Shown one piece after another: positions 55,545 through 62,945 of a stretch of 64,000 nt of DNA. The DNA comes from Aalborgiella sp963841045 (GTDB lineage Bacteria > Pseudomonadota > Gammaproteobacteria > Burkholderiales > Burkholderiaceae_C): positions 248,001-312,000 of the forward strand of contig CAWJBD010000003.1 in NCBI GenBank assembly GCA_963841045.1, in the 5' to 3' direction. The position numbers were made by a program, and so were the translations under genes. The notes under the pieces were generated by a model, which was given only the letters and a program-made list of their open reading frames with translations, searched no databases and was not told the origin of the DNA. Each line of letters starts with the position of its first letter. Position 1 is the first letter of the stretch.

Positions 55545-55842
55545 ATGAACCAACGTGCACTTATCGCATCTGCCGCTACCGCTTTGCTCTCTACCATGTT
55601 GCTGTCCACTTCTGCCATGGCCGCCAGCCATGCTGCTGCACCTAAGGCTGAAAAAGAAAAATGTTTTGGCGTTGCAAAAGCAGGTCAAAACGATTGCGCC
55701 AATTTGGCTGGTACACATTCATGTGCTAGGTCAAGCCAAGGTTGACATGGACAAAGGCGAATGGAAATACGTTGCCAAAGGCACTTGCGCCACCATGAAA
55801 GGCATGAGCATGGAAGAAGCCAAAAAAGGCATGAAAAGCTAA
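55545..55842 (+). pseudogene. bufA1: Bufferin precursor peptide (DUF2282, BufA1-like), split by a +1 frameshift
   Basis: A small exported cysteine peptide of the DUF2282/bufferin family. There is a signal sequence (MNQRALIASAATALLSTMLL, cleavage near AMA). The core is KEKCFGVAKAGQNDCANLAG then THSCAG. The frame then shifts: the next frame continues as GQAKVDMDKGEWKYVAKGTC and ends at 55842. Removing the A at 55738 (GCT-A-GGT) restores the four-Cys core. Bufferins are RiPPs whose cysteines are modified by BufB/BufC and bind copper in the periplasm. A good ribosome site (AGGAG) precedes the ATG. The split removes the fourth Cys unless it is an error. Confidence 0.78.
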
Positions 55843-55885
55843 GCTAAAAACATTGGCACTTTAAATATTCAACAAGTCCGCCCAC

Positions 55886-56770
55886 ATGACATCGCATAGC
55901 AATATCGGTATCGGTTGGCGGCACCCTCATTACCAAGAGTTGGTAGATCGGCTGCCAACTCTTGATTTTTTAGAAGTCCATTCAGAAAACTTTTTTGGCA
56001 AAGGTGGCGCGGCATTGGCCGTGCTGATGAAAGGCCGTTCGCACTACCCCATTAGCTTGCATGGTGTTGGTTTGGCCTTAGGCTCAGCTTCTGGCATTGA
56101 TGAATGGCATTTGAACAAACTGACCCATTTGGTGGCACAAGTGGACCCCATTCGTGTCAGCGACCACGCTTGCTTTGCGCGTGGCAGTGTTGAATGCCAA
56201 GGTCAAATGGTGAATGTGCATGGCGCAGATTTGTTGCCTGTGCCCTTCAACCAAGAAGCCTTGGCTGTGATGTGTGCGAACGTCAGCCAAGTGCAAGACC
56301 GTTTGAAACGCCGCATCGCGGTAGAAAATCTTTCCGCCTACATCAGCTTTGCAGACAGCGATATGCCTGAGACCGAATTTTTGAACCAACTCGCACAGCG
56401 CACAGGGTGCGAGTTGTTGGTTGATGTGAACAACATTTACGTCAACGCGCTGAACGACCAAATACAACAGCGTTGCACCAACCCATTGCAACAATGTAAA
56501 GATTGGTTGAATCAAATTAGGCCAGATGCGGTTTCAGAAATTCATTTGGCTGGTCACATCGACTGCGGCGACATTGTGGTGGACGACCACGGCAGCCGCA
56601 TCAAAGCACCGGTTTGGGATTTGTACCAACACGCGATTCAACTGTTTGGTGCGGTGCCCACTTTGATTGAATGGGACACCGATATTCCTGCATTGGATGT
56701 GCTACTGGATGAAGCACAGCACGCCAGTCAAATTTGCAAAGCCTGCCTAACTACAGAGGTCACAGCATGA
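55886..56770 (+). CDS. bufB: DUF692 multinuclear iron enzyme BufB
   Basis: A 294-residue TIM-barrel protein of the DUF692 (MbnB-like) family. Metal-binding and family motifs are DFLEVHSENFFGKGG, ISLHGVGLALGS, VSDHACFARG, VENLSAYI and LVDVNNIYVNA, with EIHLAGHIDCGD near the end. By family it modifies cysteines of the precursor peptide to thiooxazole-type groups with BufC. It follows bufA1 by 43 bases and overlaps bufC (ATGA). Confidence 0.92.
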   Translation: MTSHSNIGIGWRHPHYQELVDRLPTLDFLEVHSENFFGKGGAALAVLMKGRSHYPISLHGVGLALGSASGIDEWHLNKLTHLVAQVDPIRVSDHACFARGSVECQGQMVNVHGADLLPVPFNQEALAVMCANVSQVQDRLKRRIAVENLSAYISFADSDMPETEFLNQLAQRTGCELLVDVNNIYVNALNDQIQQRCTNPLQQCKDWLNQIRPDAVSEIHLAGHIDCGDIVVDDHGSRIKAPVWDLYQHAIQLFGAVPTLIEWDTDIPALDVLLDEAQHASQICKACLTTEVTA

Positions 56771-57603
56771 GCAACTTGGCCGCGCAACAAAGCGCGCTAT
56801 TACGCACCTTGTTCAGTTCACCTGTTCAACGGAGTCAAAATGCTACTAATTTCATAGCACTTCAGGCAATCAATACGCCGCCTAGAGGCCAAAAAGACCA
56901 TATAAAATTCCAAGAAAGAGGCTTGCAGGTGTATCACGCCAATGCGCAAGTGGCAGCCATTCGCAACTTGCAAGCGGCCTATCCAGTGACAGAACAATTG
57001 GTTGGTGGCGAAGCGTTTGCTTTGTTGTCGCGCGATTTGTGGCATCAATTTCCACCTAGCAAGGGCGATGCCGCTCAATGGGGCGCAGATTTGGCGCAGC
57101 TCATCCACAGCATTGCAGAATTAAAGACAGAACCTTACCTGCCCGACGTTGCACGCATTGAATGGGCCTTGCATATGGCAGCAACAGCAACCGATGCAGA
57201 ACTGGACGTTAACAGTTTGGCGCTGTTGACCACGCATGCCCCCGATGCCATTACCTTGCAACTGGCAACTGGCACACACATTGTGAACAGCAGCTATCCA
57301 GCCGCCAGCATCACCACAGCGCATTTGTATGAGAACCCCAACTTTGAAGAATTACAAGCCAAACTCAGAAAGAGCAGCCCTGAATCTGCCCTCATTTGGC
57401 GACAAGGTTTTCGCCCATCTGTGGCCTTATGTACTGCTGCCGATGCCGCATTTATTCAAAATTTATTAGACGGTGCATCTTTGGCGGCAGCCTTGGATGA
57501 CACCGAAACGGTTGACTCAACGCCAGCATTTGACTTCAACACGTGGCTCACACAGTCAGCGCAATCTGGTTTGCTGGTGGGTGCCAAACTGCTTTCAACT
57601 TAA
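56767..57603 (+). CDS. bufC: DUF2063 peptide-recognition partner BufC (with repeat-A insert)
   Basis: A 278-residue protein of the DUF2063 family that works with DUF692 enzymes. The start ATG at 56767 (MSNLAAQQSALLRTLF) overlaps the bufB stop. The family opening GLQVYHANAQVAAIRNLQAA, then YPVTEQLVGGEAFALLSRDL, is clear. Before it, at about residues 25-48, lie extra residues ATNFIALQAINTPPRGQKD coded by a repeat-A copy (56840-56911). The frame remains open, and the insert falls in the linker ahead of the first conserved helix. Confidence 0.86.
   Translation: MSNLAAQQSALLRTLFSSPVQRSQNATNFIALQAINTPPRGQKDHIKFQERGLQVYHANAQVAAIRNLQAAYPVTEQLVGGEAFALLSRDLWHQFPPSKGDAAQWGADLAQLIHSIAELKTEPYLPDVARIEWALHMAATATDAELDVNSLALLTTHAPDAITLQLATGTHIVNSSYPAASITTAHLYENPNFEELQAKLRKSSPESALIWRQGFRPSVALCTAADAAFIQNLLDGASLAAALDDTETVDSTPAFDFNTWLTQSAQSGLLVGAKLLST
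56840..56911 (+). repeat. Repeat family A, copy inside bufC
   Basis: Plus-strand order: TGCTACTAATTTCATAGCAC, TTCAGGCAATCAATACGCCG, CCTAGAGGCC, AAAAAGACCATATAAAATTC. It is the same block order as intergenic copies and is read as ATNFIALQAINTPPRGQKD. The other two frames of this strand contain stops early (for example TGC-TAC-TAA). Confidence 0.88.
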
Positions 57604-57639
57604 ATCAATCTCTTAACCCAACAACACATAGGAAGAAAA

Positions 57640-58086
57640 ATGGAGAACACCCCTATCAAGCGAGGATTGGCTTTATGGACCAGCGTGACTCAAACATTGG
57701 ATTTGGCTCAACCTTTGGCTGCAATGCTGGCCCGCCTGTACGTGGCACAAGTCTTTTTCATGTCGGGCCTCACAAAAATTCGCGATTGGGAAATCACAGT
57801 GTCACTGTTTACCGATGAATACAAAGTACCCTACTTATCGCCAGAACTCGCCGCCATGCTGGGCACTGCGGGTGAATTGGTTTTGCCTGTGCTCTTGGTA
57901 TTGGGATTGATGGGGCGCTTTGCGGCGCTGGGTTTGTTTGTGGTGAATGCGATTGCCGTTATCAGCCTGTCTGAAATCGCACCTGCCGCTTTGCAACAGC
58001 ACATCACTTGGGGTGTGTTGCTCGCATTGTTGGCCATTTATGGTTGCGGAAAATGGGCGCTTGATCATTGGTTAATCAAGCGATAA
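57640..58086 (+). CDS. DoxX-family membrane protein
   Basis: A 148-residue protein with four hydrophobic segments and the DoxX pattern ARLYVAQVFFMSGLTKIRDW and LVLPVLLVLGLMGRFAALGL. DoxX genes commonly close bufferin operons. It starts 36 bases after bufC on the same strand. It probably handles redox or quinone chemistry linked to metal stress, but its exact role is unknown. Confidence 0.87.
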   Translation: MENTPIKRGLALWTSVTQTLDLAQPLAAMLARLYVAQVFFMSGLTKIRDWEITVSLFTDEYKVPYLSPELAAMLGTAGELVLPVLLVLGLMGRFAALGLFVVNAIAVISLSEIAPAALQQHITWGVLLALLAIYGCGKWALDHWLIKR

Positions 58087-58148
58087 AACTCACAACACAA
58101 ATTTTTAGCACAAATAATTAGCGCAACTGCCATGCGCATAATAGCGGA

Positions 58149-59841
58149 ATGGCGAATTCCGACAACTTTAATCCTCAACCACCAGCGCAAATGGCCAGCA
58201 CGATTGTGCTGTGCACGCTCAACGCCAAGTACATCCATGCCTCTTTAGGATTGCGTTATTTGTTCGCCAACATGGGCGAATTGCAGTCGCAAACGCGCAT
58301 TTGTGAATTCATGATCAACCGCAAAAGCCCAGAAGAATGGGCGAATGAGTTGATTGCCATGAACCCACGCATCATTGGCTTTGGTGTTTACATTTGGAAC
58401 ACGGTGCAAACCTGTGAAGTGGTCAAACTGCTGAAACAACTGCGACCAGACATCACCATCGTTTTAGGTGGCCCAGAGGTCAGCCATGAAGTACTGGAAC
58501 AAGAAATCGCGCAACTGAGCGACTACGTCATCACCGGCTGGGGCGACATCAGCTTCCCCAAACTGTGCCGCGCGGTGTTGCATGGTCCTCAACCCTTGAT
58601 GAAAGTGATAGCGGGCGAGCAACCGCCGCTGGACGACATCCAACTGCCCTACGCCTACTACACCGACGAAGATTTGGCGCACCGCTTGCTGTATGTGGAA
58701 GCCTCGCGCGGTTGCCCGTTCAAGTGCGAGTTTTGCATCAGCTCGCTGGACAAAACCGCATGGGCATTTGATTTGGATTTATTTCTGGGTGAACTGCAAA
58801 CTCTGTACAACCGTGGCGCGCGCAATTTCAAATTTGTGGACCGCACTTTCAATTTAAAAATCGACGCATCGGTGCGCATCATGCAGTTCTTTTTAGACAA
58901 AATTGACGCCGAGAAGCATGGGAGAGGATTTGAATTCTCCGACGAGCCGCCTCTAGGAGAATTAGCCCCCTCGGGGGGCAGCGCAGTACGCGAAGCGACA
59001 AGCGTGGGGGAACTTTTCCTGCATTTTGAAGTGATTCCAGACCATTTGCCAGACCGACTCGAAAGAAATGATTGCCAAATTCCCACCCGGCTCTTTGCAA
59101 TTTGAAGTGGGCATTCAAACCTTTAATGTCGATGTGCAAAAGCGCATTTCGCGCAAGCAAGACAATGACAAAACCGTTGCCAATTTGAAATGGTTGCTGA
59201 ACGAATCCAACGCGCATTTGCACACCGATTTGATTTTTGGCCTGCCAGGCGAAAGCTTGCAAAGTTTCGCCGATGGTTTTGACAAACTGTATGCGCTTGA
59301 GCCGCATGAAATTCAACTCGGCATTTTGAAACGCCTGCGCGGCACGCCCATTGCCAAGCACACCGAAACACACGGCATGGTGTACGACCCGCTGCCGCCC
59401 TACCAAGTGCGGCAAACCGCGGCAGTGACTGCGGCTGACATGACCCGCTTTGCCCACATGGCACGCTATTGGGATTTGGTCGCCAACTCTGGCCGCTTCA
59501 CCGCCACCATGCCTTTGCTGATGCTGGGTGATTCACCATTCGGCGCGTTCATGGCTTTCAGCGATTGGCTGTGGAATGACTCCATCCACATCAAAGGCAA
59601 AACCAGCGGCATCACGCCCGAGCATTTGGTCAATGCCCTGCATGCATATTTGATTGGGCCACGCGGTATGGATGTGGATGTGGTGACGCAAGCCCTGCTC
59701 ACCGACTACGTCGCCAGCGGTGCGCGGGCCAGGCCTGATGTGCTGCGTCATTTAATGCCAAAGTTCCCAGCACCCATCCCCAAAGCCAAGAAGCAACACA
59801 GCCAGCGCCAAGCGCAGCATTTGTCGCTGACTCCGTCTTAA
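58149..59841 (+). pseudogene. B12-binding radical SAM protein (DUF4080 type), with repeat-B insert and +1 frameshift
   Basis: First part: cobalamin-binding domain (TIVLCTLNAKYIHASLGLRY ... VLGGPEVSHEVLEQ, about residues 15-140), then the radical SAM motif CPFKCEFC (about 196-203). Between FFLDKIDAEKHG and LFLHFEVIPDHLPDRL lies a repeat-B insert (58941-59010) read as DEPPLGELAPSGGSA. Soon after, the frame leaves the family and stops at 59105. The next frame continues as KEMIAKFPPGSLQFEVGIQT to 59841. Taking away the G at 59061 rejoins DRLKEMIAKF. The family has no settled function. The product would be about 560 residues. Confidence 0.82.
58941..59010 (+). repeat. Repeat family B, copy inside the radical SAM gene
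   Basis: GACGAGCCGCCTCTAGG, GAATTAGCCCCCTCGGGG, GGCAGCGCAGTACGC, then AGCGTGGGGGAAC. The CCCCC..GGGGGG part is a strong hairpin. It matches the liuD copy in block order and reading frame. Confidence 0.84.
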
Positions 59842-59861
59842 ATTCGTAATAAGATACCGCC

Positions 59862-60677
59862 ATGACTTTTTCTACCCGCTTTTGGGCAAAATTAAGCACC
59901 GATGAATTTGCAACGCGCTTGTCAACGGGTGCTGCAGCCGACGTGGTGGCCGTCTTGCCAGTCGCTGCGACAGAGCAACATGGACCGCATTTGCCCCTGT
60001 CGGTCGATGTGGATTTGGTCGATGGCATCGTGGCAGCATGTTTGCCGCATTTGCCACAATCATTACCCGTCTTGTTTTTGCCAACGCAAACAGTTGGTTT
60101 GAGCAGCGAACACCTCAACTTTGCCGGCACATTGAGTTTGAGCCCAGAGACCATCATCCGTACCTGGGTAGAGATAGGCGCGGCTGTGGCACGCACAGGT
60201 GTGAAAAAACTGGTGCTCTTCAACAGCCACGGCGGCAATGTGGCGGTGATGGACATCGTTGCGCGTGAGCTGCGCGCACACCATGGCATGATGGTTTTCA
60301 GCAGCAGTTGGTACAACTTGCCTTTGGGTGCTGCGGCAGATGCATTCAGTGCCGAAGAACACCGCTTTGGCTCCCACGCCGGCGATATCGAAACCTCCAT
60401 GATGCTGGCTTTGAACCCACAATCCGTGCGCATGGACAAAGCGCAAAATTTCCAATCCACCAGCCAATCCCGCGCCCAACAATTCCCCATCCTAGGCAAC
60501 GGCAAATCCGCCAAACTAGGCTGGCAAATGCAAGACATCAACCCCAACGGCGCAGCCGGCAATGCTGCCAATGCAACGGCTGAGAAAGGTCAAGCGTTAG
60601 TGGATGAAGCGGGCAAGCAACTGGCGGCGATGTTGCAAGAGGTGGTGCGGGTGCCGGTGGGGACATTGCAAAATTAA
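59862..60677 (+). CDS. Creatininase-family amidohydrolase
   Basis: A 271-residue metal-dependent hydrolase. Metal-binding motifs are PVAATEQHGPHLPLSVDVDL and NSHGGNVAVMD, and GSHAGDIETSMMLAL carries the Glu. The family includes creatininase, mycofactocin MftE and GTP-pathway formamide hydrolases; which applies here is unclear. It begins 20 bases after the radical SAM gene on the same strand. Confidence 0.87.
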   Translation: MTFSTRFWAKLSTDEFATRLSTGAAADVVAVLPVAATEQHGPHLPLSVDVDLVDGIVAACLPHLPQSLPVLFLPTQTVGLSSEHLNFAGTLSLSPETIIRTWVEIGAAVARTGVKKLVLFNSHGGNVAVMDIVARELRAHHGMMVFSSSWYNLPLGAAADAFSAEEHRFGSHAGDIETSMMLALNPQSVRMDKAQNFQSTSQSRAQQFPILGNGKSAKLGWQMQDINPNGAAGNAANATAEKGQALVDEAGKQLAAMLQEVVRVPVGTLQN

Positions 60678-60756
60678 ATTCGATTGTCTTGTTGTCAGAT
60701 AACACACGGATATGAAAGATATAACACGATAGCCCTCAAATTAAGGATAAATCACA

Positions 60757-61404
60757 TTGGATTTTCAAACTGGCGACGTATTTCTCATGTGTGGAGATGC
60801 GAAACATTCAGAGTACTTAGCTACCGCACAAAAGCTGCTCTATAGAAACGCAAAATCAAGCCATGTCCTTTTTTCATTTGGAGATGGAGCTTTTGTTCAT
60901 TCAACCACAAATACCGGGGTCGACTTTGCGTTCTATGAGAATGTACTCCAAGACTGCAAAGATGGTTGGCGCGTTATTAGGTTGAAGGGGATCACTGAAG
61001 AGCAACGCGAGGCAATGATGAAGGAATCCATATACCTAATTGACCAAGCTTATAACTATAAGTTTCTCTTCAAGAGCAATGAGAGCTCGTCTTTCTGCTC
61101 GGAGTTGGTCGCAAAAATATTTGAGAGCGCAGGTGTCAATCTATTTAGCAAAGAAACCGGCACAGTTACTCCAGCCGACTTTGATCGTGCTGCAGATGGT
61201 GATGAGTCTTGGGAAGATGTGACCACCGGCTATAGAGAGGCATTTGAAGAAATAGCCAAAGATCCGTTCATTTACAGATTCGGCGACTCTACGCTAGTTG
61301 CGTCCGTTAGAAAGCGCCAATTCATGATGCGGTCAACTGATGACCTATTCGATGGGTTTAAGCTCCTTGTAGATAACGGCGGAATTAGCAACGGAGTTCT
61401 TTGA
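60757..61404 (+). CDS. Permuted papain-like (NlpC/P60, YiiX-type) cysteine hydrolase
   Basis: A 215-residue protein starting at a TTG (LDFQTGDVFLMCGDA), with AAGGA about 10 bases upstream. The circularly permuted NlpC fold is indicated by SSHVLFSFGDGAFVHS (catalytic His) and SSFCSELVAKIFESAG (catalytic Cys). The last 60 residues do not match anything I know. The substrate (amide, lipid or peptide) is unknown. The gene is followed by a short ORF and an attC-like site, as in an integron cassette. Confidence 0.75.
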   Translation: MDFQTGDVFLMCGDAKHSEYLATAQKLLYRNAKSSHVLFSFGDGAFVHSTTNTGVDFAFYENVLQDCKDGWRVIRLKGITEEQREAMMKESIYLIDQAYNYKFLFKSNESSSFCSELVAKIFESAGVNLFSKETGTVTPADFDRAADGDESWEDVTTGYREAFEEIAKDPFIYRFGDSTLVASVRKRQFMMRSTDDLFDGFKLLVDNGGISNGVL

Positions 61405-61416
61405 TAAGGCTGTTGC

Positions 61417-61509
61417 ATGGAAAAGGAATTCAGAGAGAAAAAGAACATTTCTTTCTGGAATGAGAAGCAATATCGCAGCCCTGATCAGCCGAAAGGTGAT
61501 GAGGGCTAA
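61417..61509 (+). CDS. Small ORF of 30 residues
   Basis: MEKEFREKKNISFWNEKQ and on to KGDEG, with the stop inside the attC-like site, a usual place for the end of a cassette gene. It has no known relatives in my memory. Its short length makes coding uncertain. Confidence 0.3.
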   Translation: MEKEFREKKNISFWNEKQYRSPDQPKGDEG

Positions 61510-61562
61510 CAAGTCCATCAAGCGGACCCAGCCAAAGCGGGCCGCTTATTTCCAACGTTATC
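61504..61562 (+). other. attC-like integron recombination site (59-bp type)
   Basis: The element begins GGCTAACAAGTC and ends TTTCCAACGTTATC, 59 bases apart. Internal arms ATCAAGCGGACCC and GGGCCGCTTATTTC pair imperfectly around AGCCAAAGC, as in attC folds with L''/L' boxes. The outer AAC/GTT core is kept, though the outermost bases are not fully complementary. It marks the 3' end of a gene cassette carrying the hydrolase. No integrase or other attC was found in the window. Confidence 0.65.
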
Positions 61563-61610
61563 TAAAACACATCACAGCTTGAAATATGTGTAGCGGATAA
61601 TTCATCTGTT

Positions 61611-61955
61611 ATGCCGACCCCCAAACCCGCCCCCAAATCCCACCACTACCACGTCTACGTGGTGGAGCTGGATGACAGGGTTTGGAACAGTGGGAAGTTT
61701 CGGCGCTGCAATCCGGACTATGTGATGGGCAAGCCGTTTGTTTATGTGGGGATGACGGGGCTGGATCCGGATGTGCGGTTTGACAAGCACATGGCTGGCA
61801 TTCAGGCCAATGCGTTTGTGACGGACTATGGCGTAAAGCTACTGCCCGCGCTGTATGAAAAGTTCAACCCCATGCCCTACAAAAAAGCGCAGGCGATGGA
61901 AGTGGAGCTGGCGATTGCTTTGCAGCGGTTGGGCTATGGGGTGTGGCAGGGTTAA
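61611..61955 (+). CDS. GIY-YIG-like small protein
   Basis: A 114-residue protein with HVYVVELDDRVW, KPFVYVGMTGLDPDVRFDKH and YGVKLLPALYEKFNPMPYKK, which recall the GIY-YIG nuclease fold (YVYV...YVGMT). Several GIY-YIG catalytic residues are not obvious, so activity is unproven. It is convergent with the lipid kinase gene, which ends 2 bases away. Confidence 0.65.
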   Translation: MPTPKPAPKSHHYHVYVVELDDRVWNSGKFRRCNPDYVMGKPFVYVGMTGLDPDVRFDKHMAGIQANAFVTDYGVKLLPALYEKFNPMPYKKAQAMEVELAIALQRLGYGVWQG

Positions 61956-61956
61956 C

Positions 61957-62934
61957 TCAGCTCTTTGCAACAATGGGCAACTGCCCTTTGAGGATGCGGA
62001 TGTGGATGTTTTGGCTAGTGCCCAAATACTCGCCATCAGCCGCCAATGGAATGGGCGTGTCTGATTTGATTTGCAGTGTTTGAAACGGCTGGGTGTGCAC
62101 CTTGGGGTGGTTCAAATGTTTGCCAAACAGCAAGTCTGGCAACAGCAAAATGGTTTGCCACACGCTCACGTTTTTAGCCAAGAGCAAATTCAACTGCCCG
62201 TCATAAATCGAAGCATGGGGCACGGCTGGCATGCCTGCGCCAAAGGTGGGTGTGTTCAGGGTCGAAGCAAACAAAGCTTCGGTGGTGTAAATGGGTTTAC
62301 CGTCTGCCAAAACCACCAAGCCCCATTTGCGAAAGTGCAGCAATTCGCGCACAGTCGCCAGCAAATAGCGTGGCAAACCGCGCAACCATTTGGGCCCATT
62401 GAGTGCGCGCAAACCTACTGATGAATCAAAACCCGTGGTGAAGCTGGAGGCAAACGGCACGCTGTATAAACGGTCTTCGTTTTGGCCTTCTTCTTGGTCT
62501 GCTTTTTGACTTTCTAATTGATCATCTTCTTGATTTTCATTGGACTCTGGCAATACTTCAAACTCAGCCAACCCAATGTCCATGCGCTGTGGTGTTTGGC
62601 TGCCAGCCAGTGCCAGCGCTTTGCGCCAAGACATGCCACGCAAACCCAATGCGCGGGCCAAATCGTTGCCACTGCCATAGGGCACCAAGGCAGCGCTGTG
62701 TTGCCCCGCCAACAAGCTGGGCAGCATTTGGTTGAAGGTGCCATCGCCACCCACCAGCACAATGCGGCTGCCTTGCGGCATGGCATCAATCAAGCGGCGA
62801 CCAATGGCGACGTTGTGCGCAATGGCCAATTGCCAGTCGGGCTGATTTTTAGCCAGCCAAGTTTTCAGAGGTTTGGCCAACGCAGCTGCTTTACCGCCAG
62901 CTGCGTGAGGATTCAAAACAAGCAATGTACGCAA
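61957..62934 (-). CDS. Diacylglycerol/lipid kinase family protein
   Basis: A 325-residue protein of the DAGK catalytic family (YegS-like): LLVLNPHAAGGKA, VLVGGDGTFNQMLPSLLAG (nucleotide-binding GGDGT) and LVPYGSGNDLARALG. An acidic, Gln/Glu-rich insert of about 27 residues (PESNENQEDDQLESQKAD and on) sits in the middle and looks like an internal low-complexity expansion. It phosphorylates a lipid, by family; the exact lipid is unknown. It ends convergent with the GIY-YIG gene. Confidence 0.86.
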   Translation of the reverse strand: MRTLLVLNPHAAGGKAAALAKPLKTWLAKNQPDWQLAIAHNVAIGRRLIDAMPQGSRIVLVGGDGTFNQMLPSLLAGQHSAALVPYGSGNDLARALGLRGMSWRKALALAGSQTPQRMDIGLAEFEVLPESNENQEDDQLESQKADQEEGQNEDRLYSVPFASSFTTGFDSSVGLRALNGPKWLRGLPRYLLATVRELLHFRKWGLVVLADGKPIYTTEALFASTLNTPTFGAGMPAVPHASIYDGQLNLLLAKNVSVWQTILLLPDLLFGKHLNHPKVHTQPFQTLQIKSDTPIPLAADGEYLGTSQNIHIRILKGQLPIVAKS

Positions 62935-62945
62935 TCACTCGCCTC

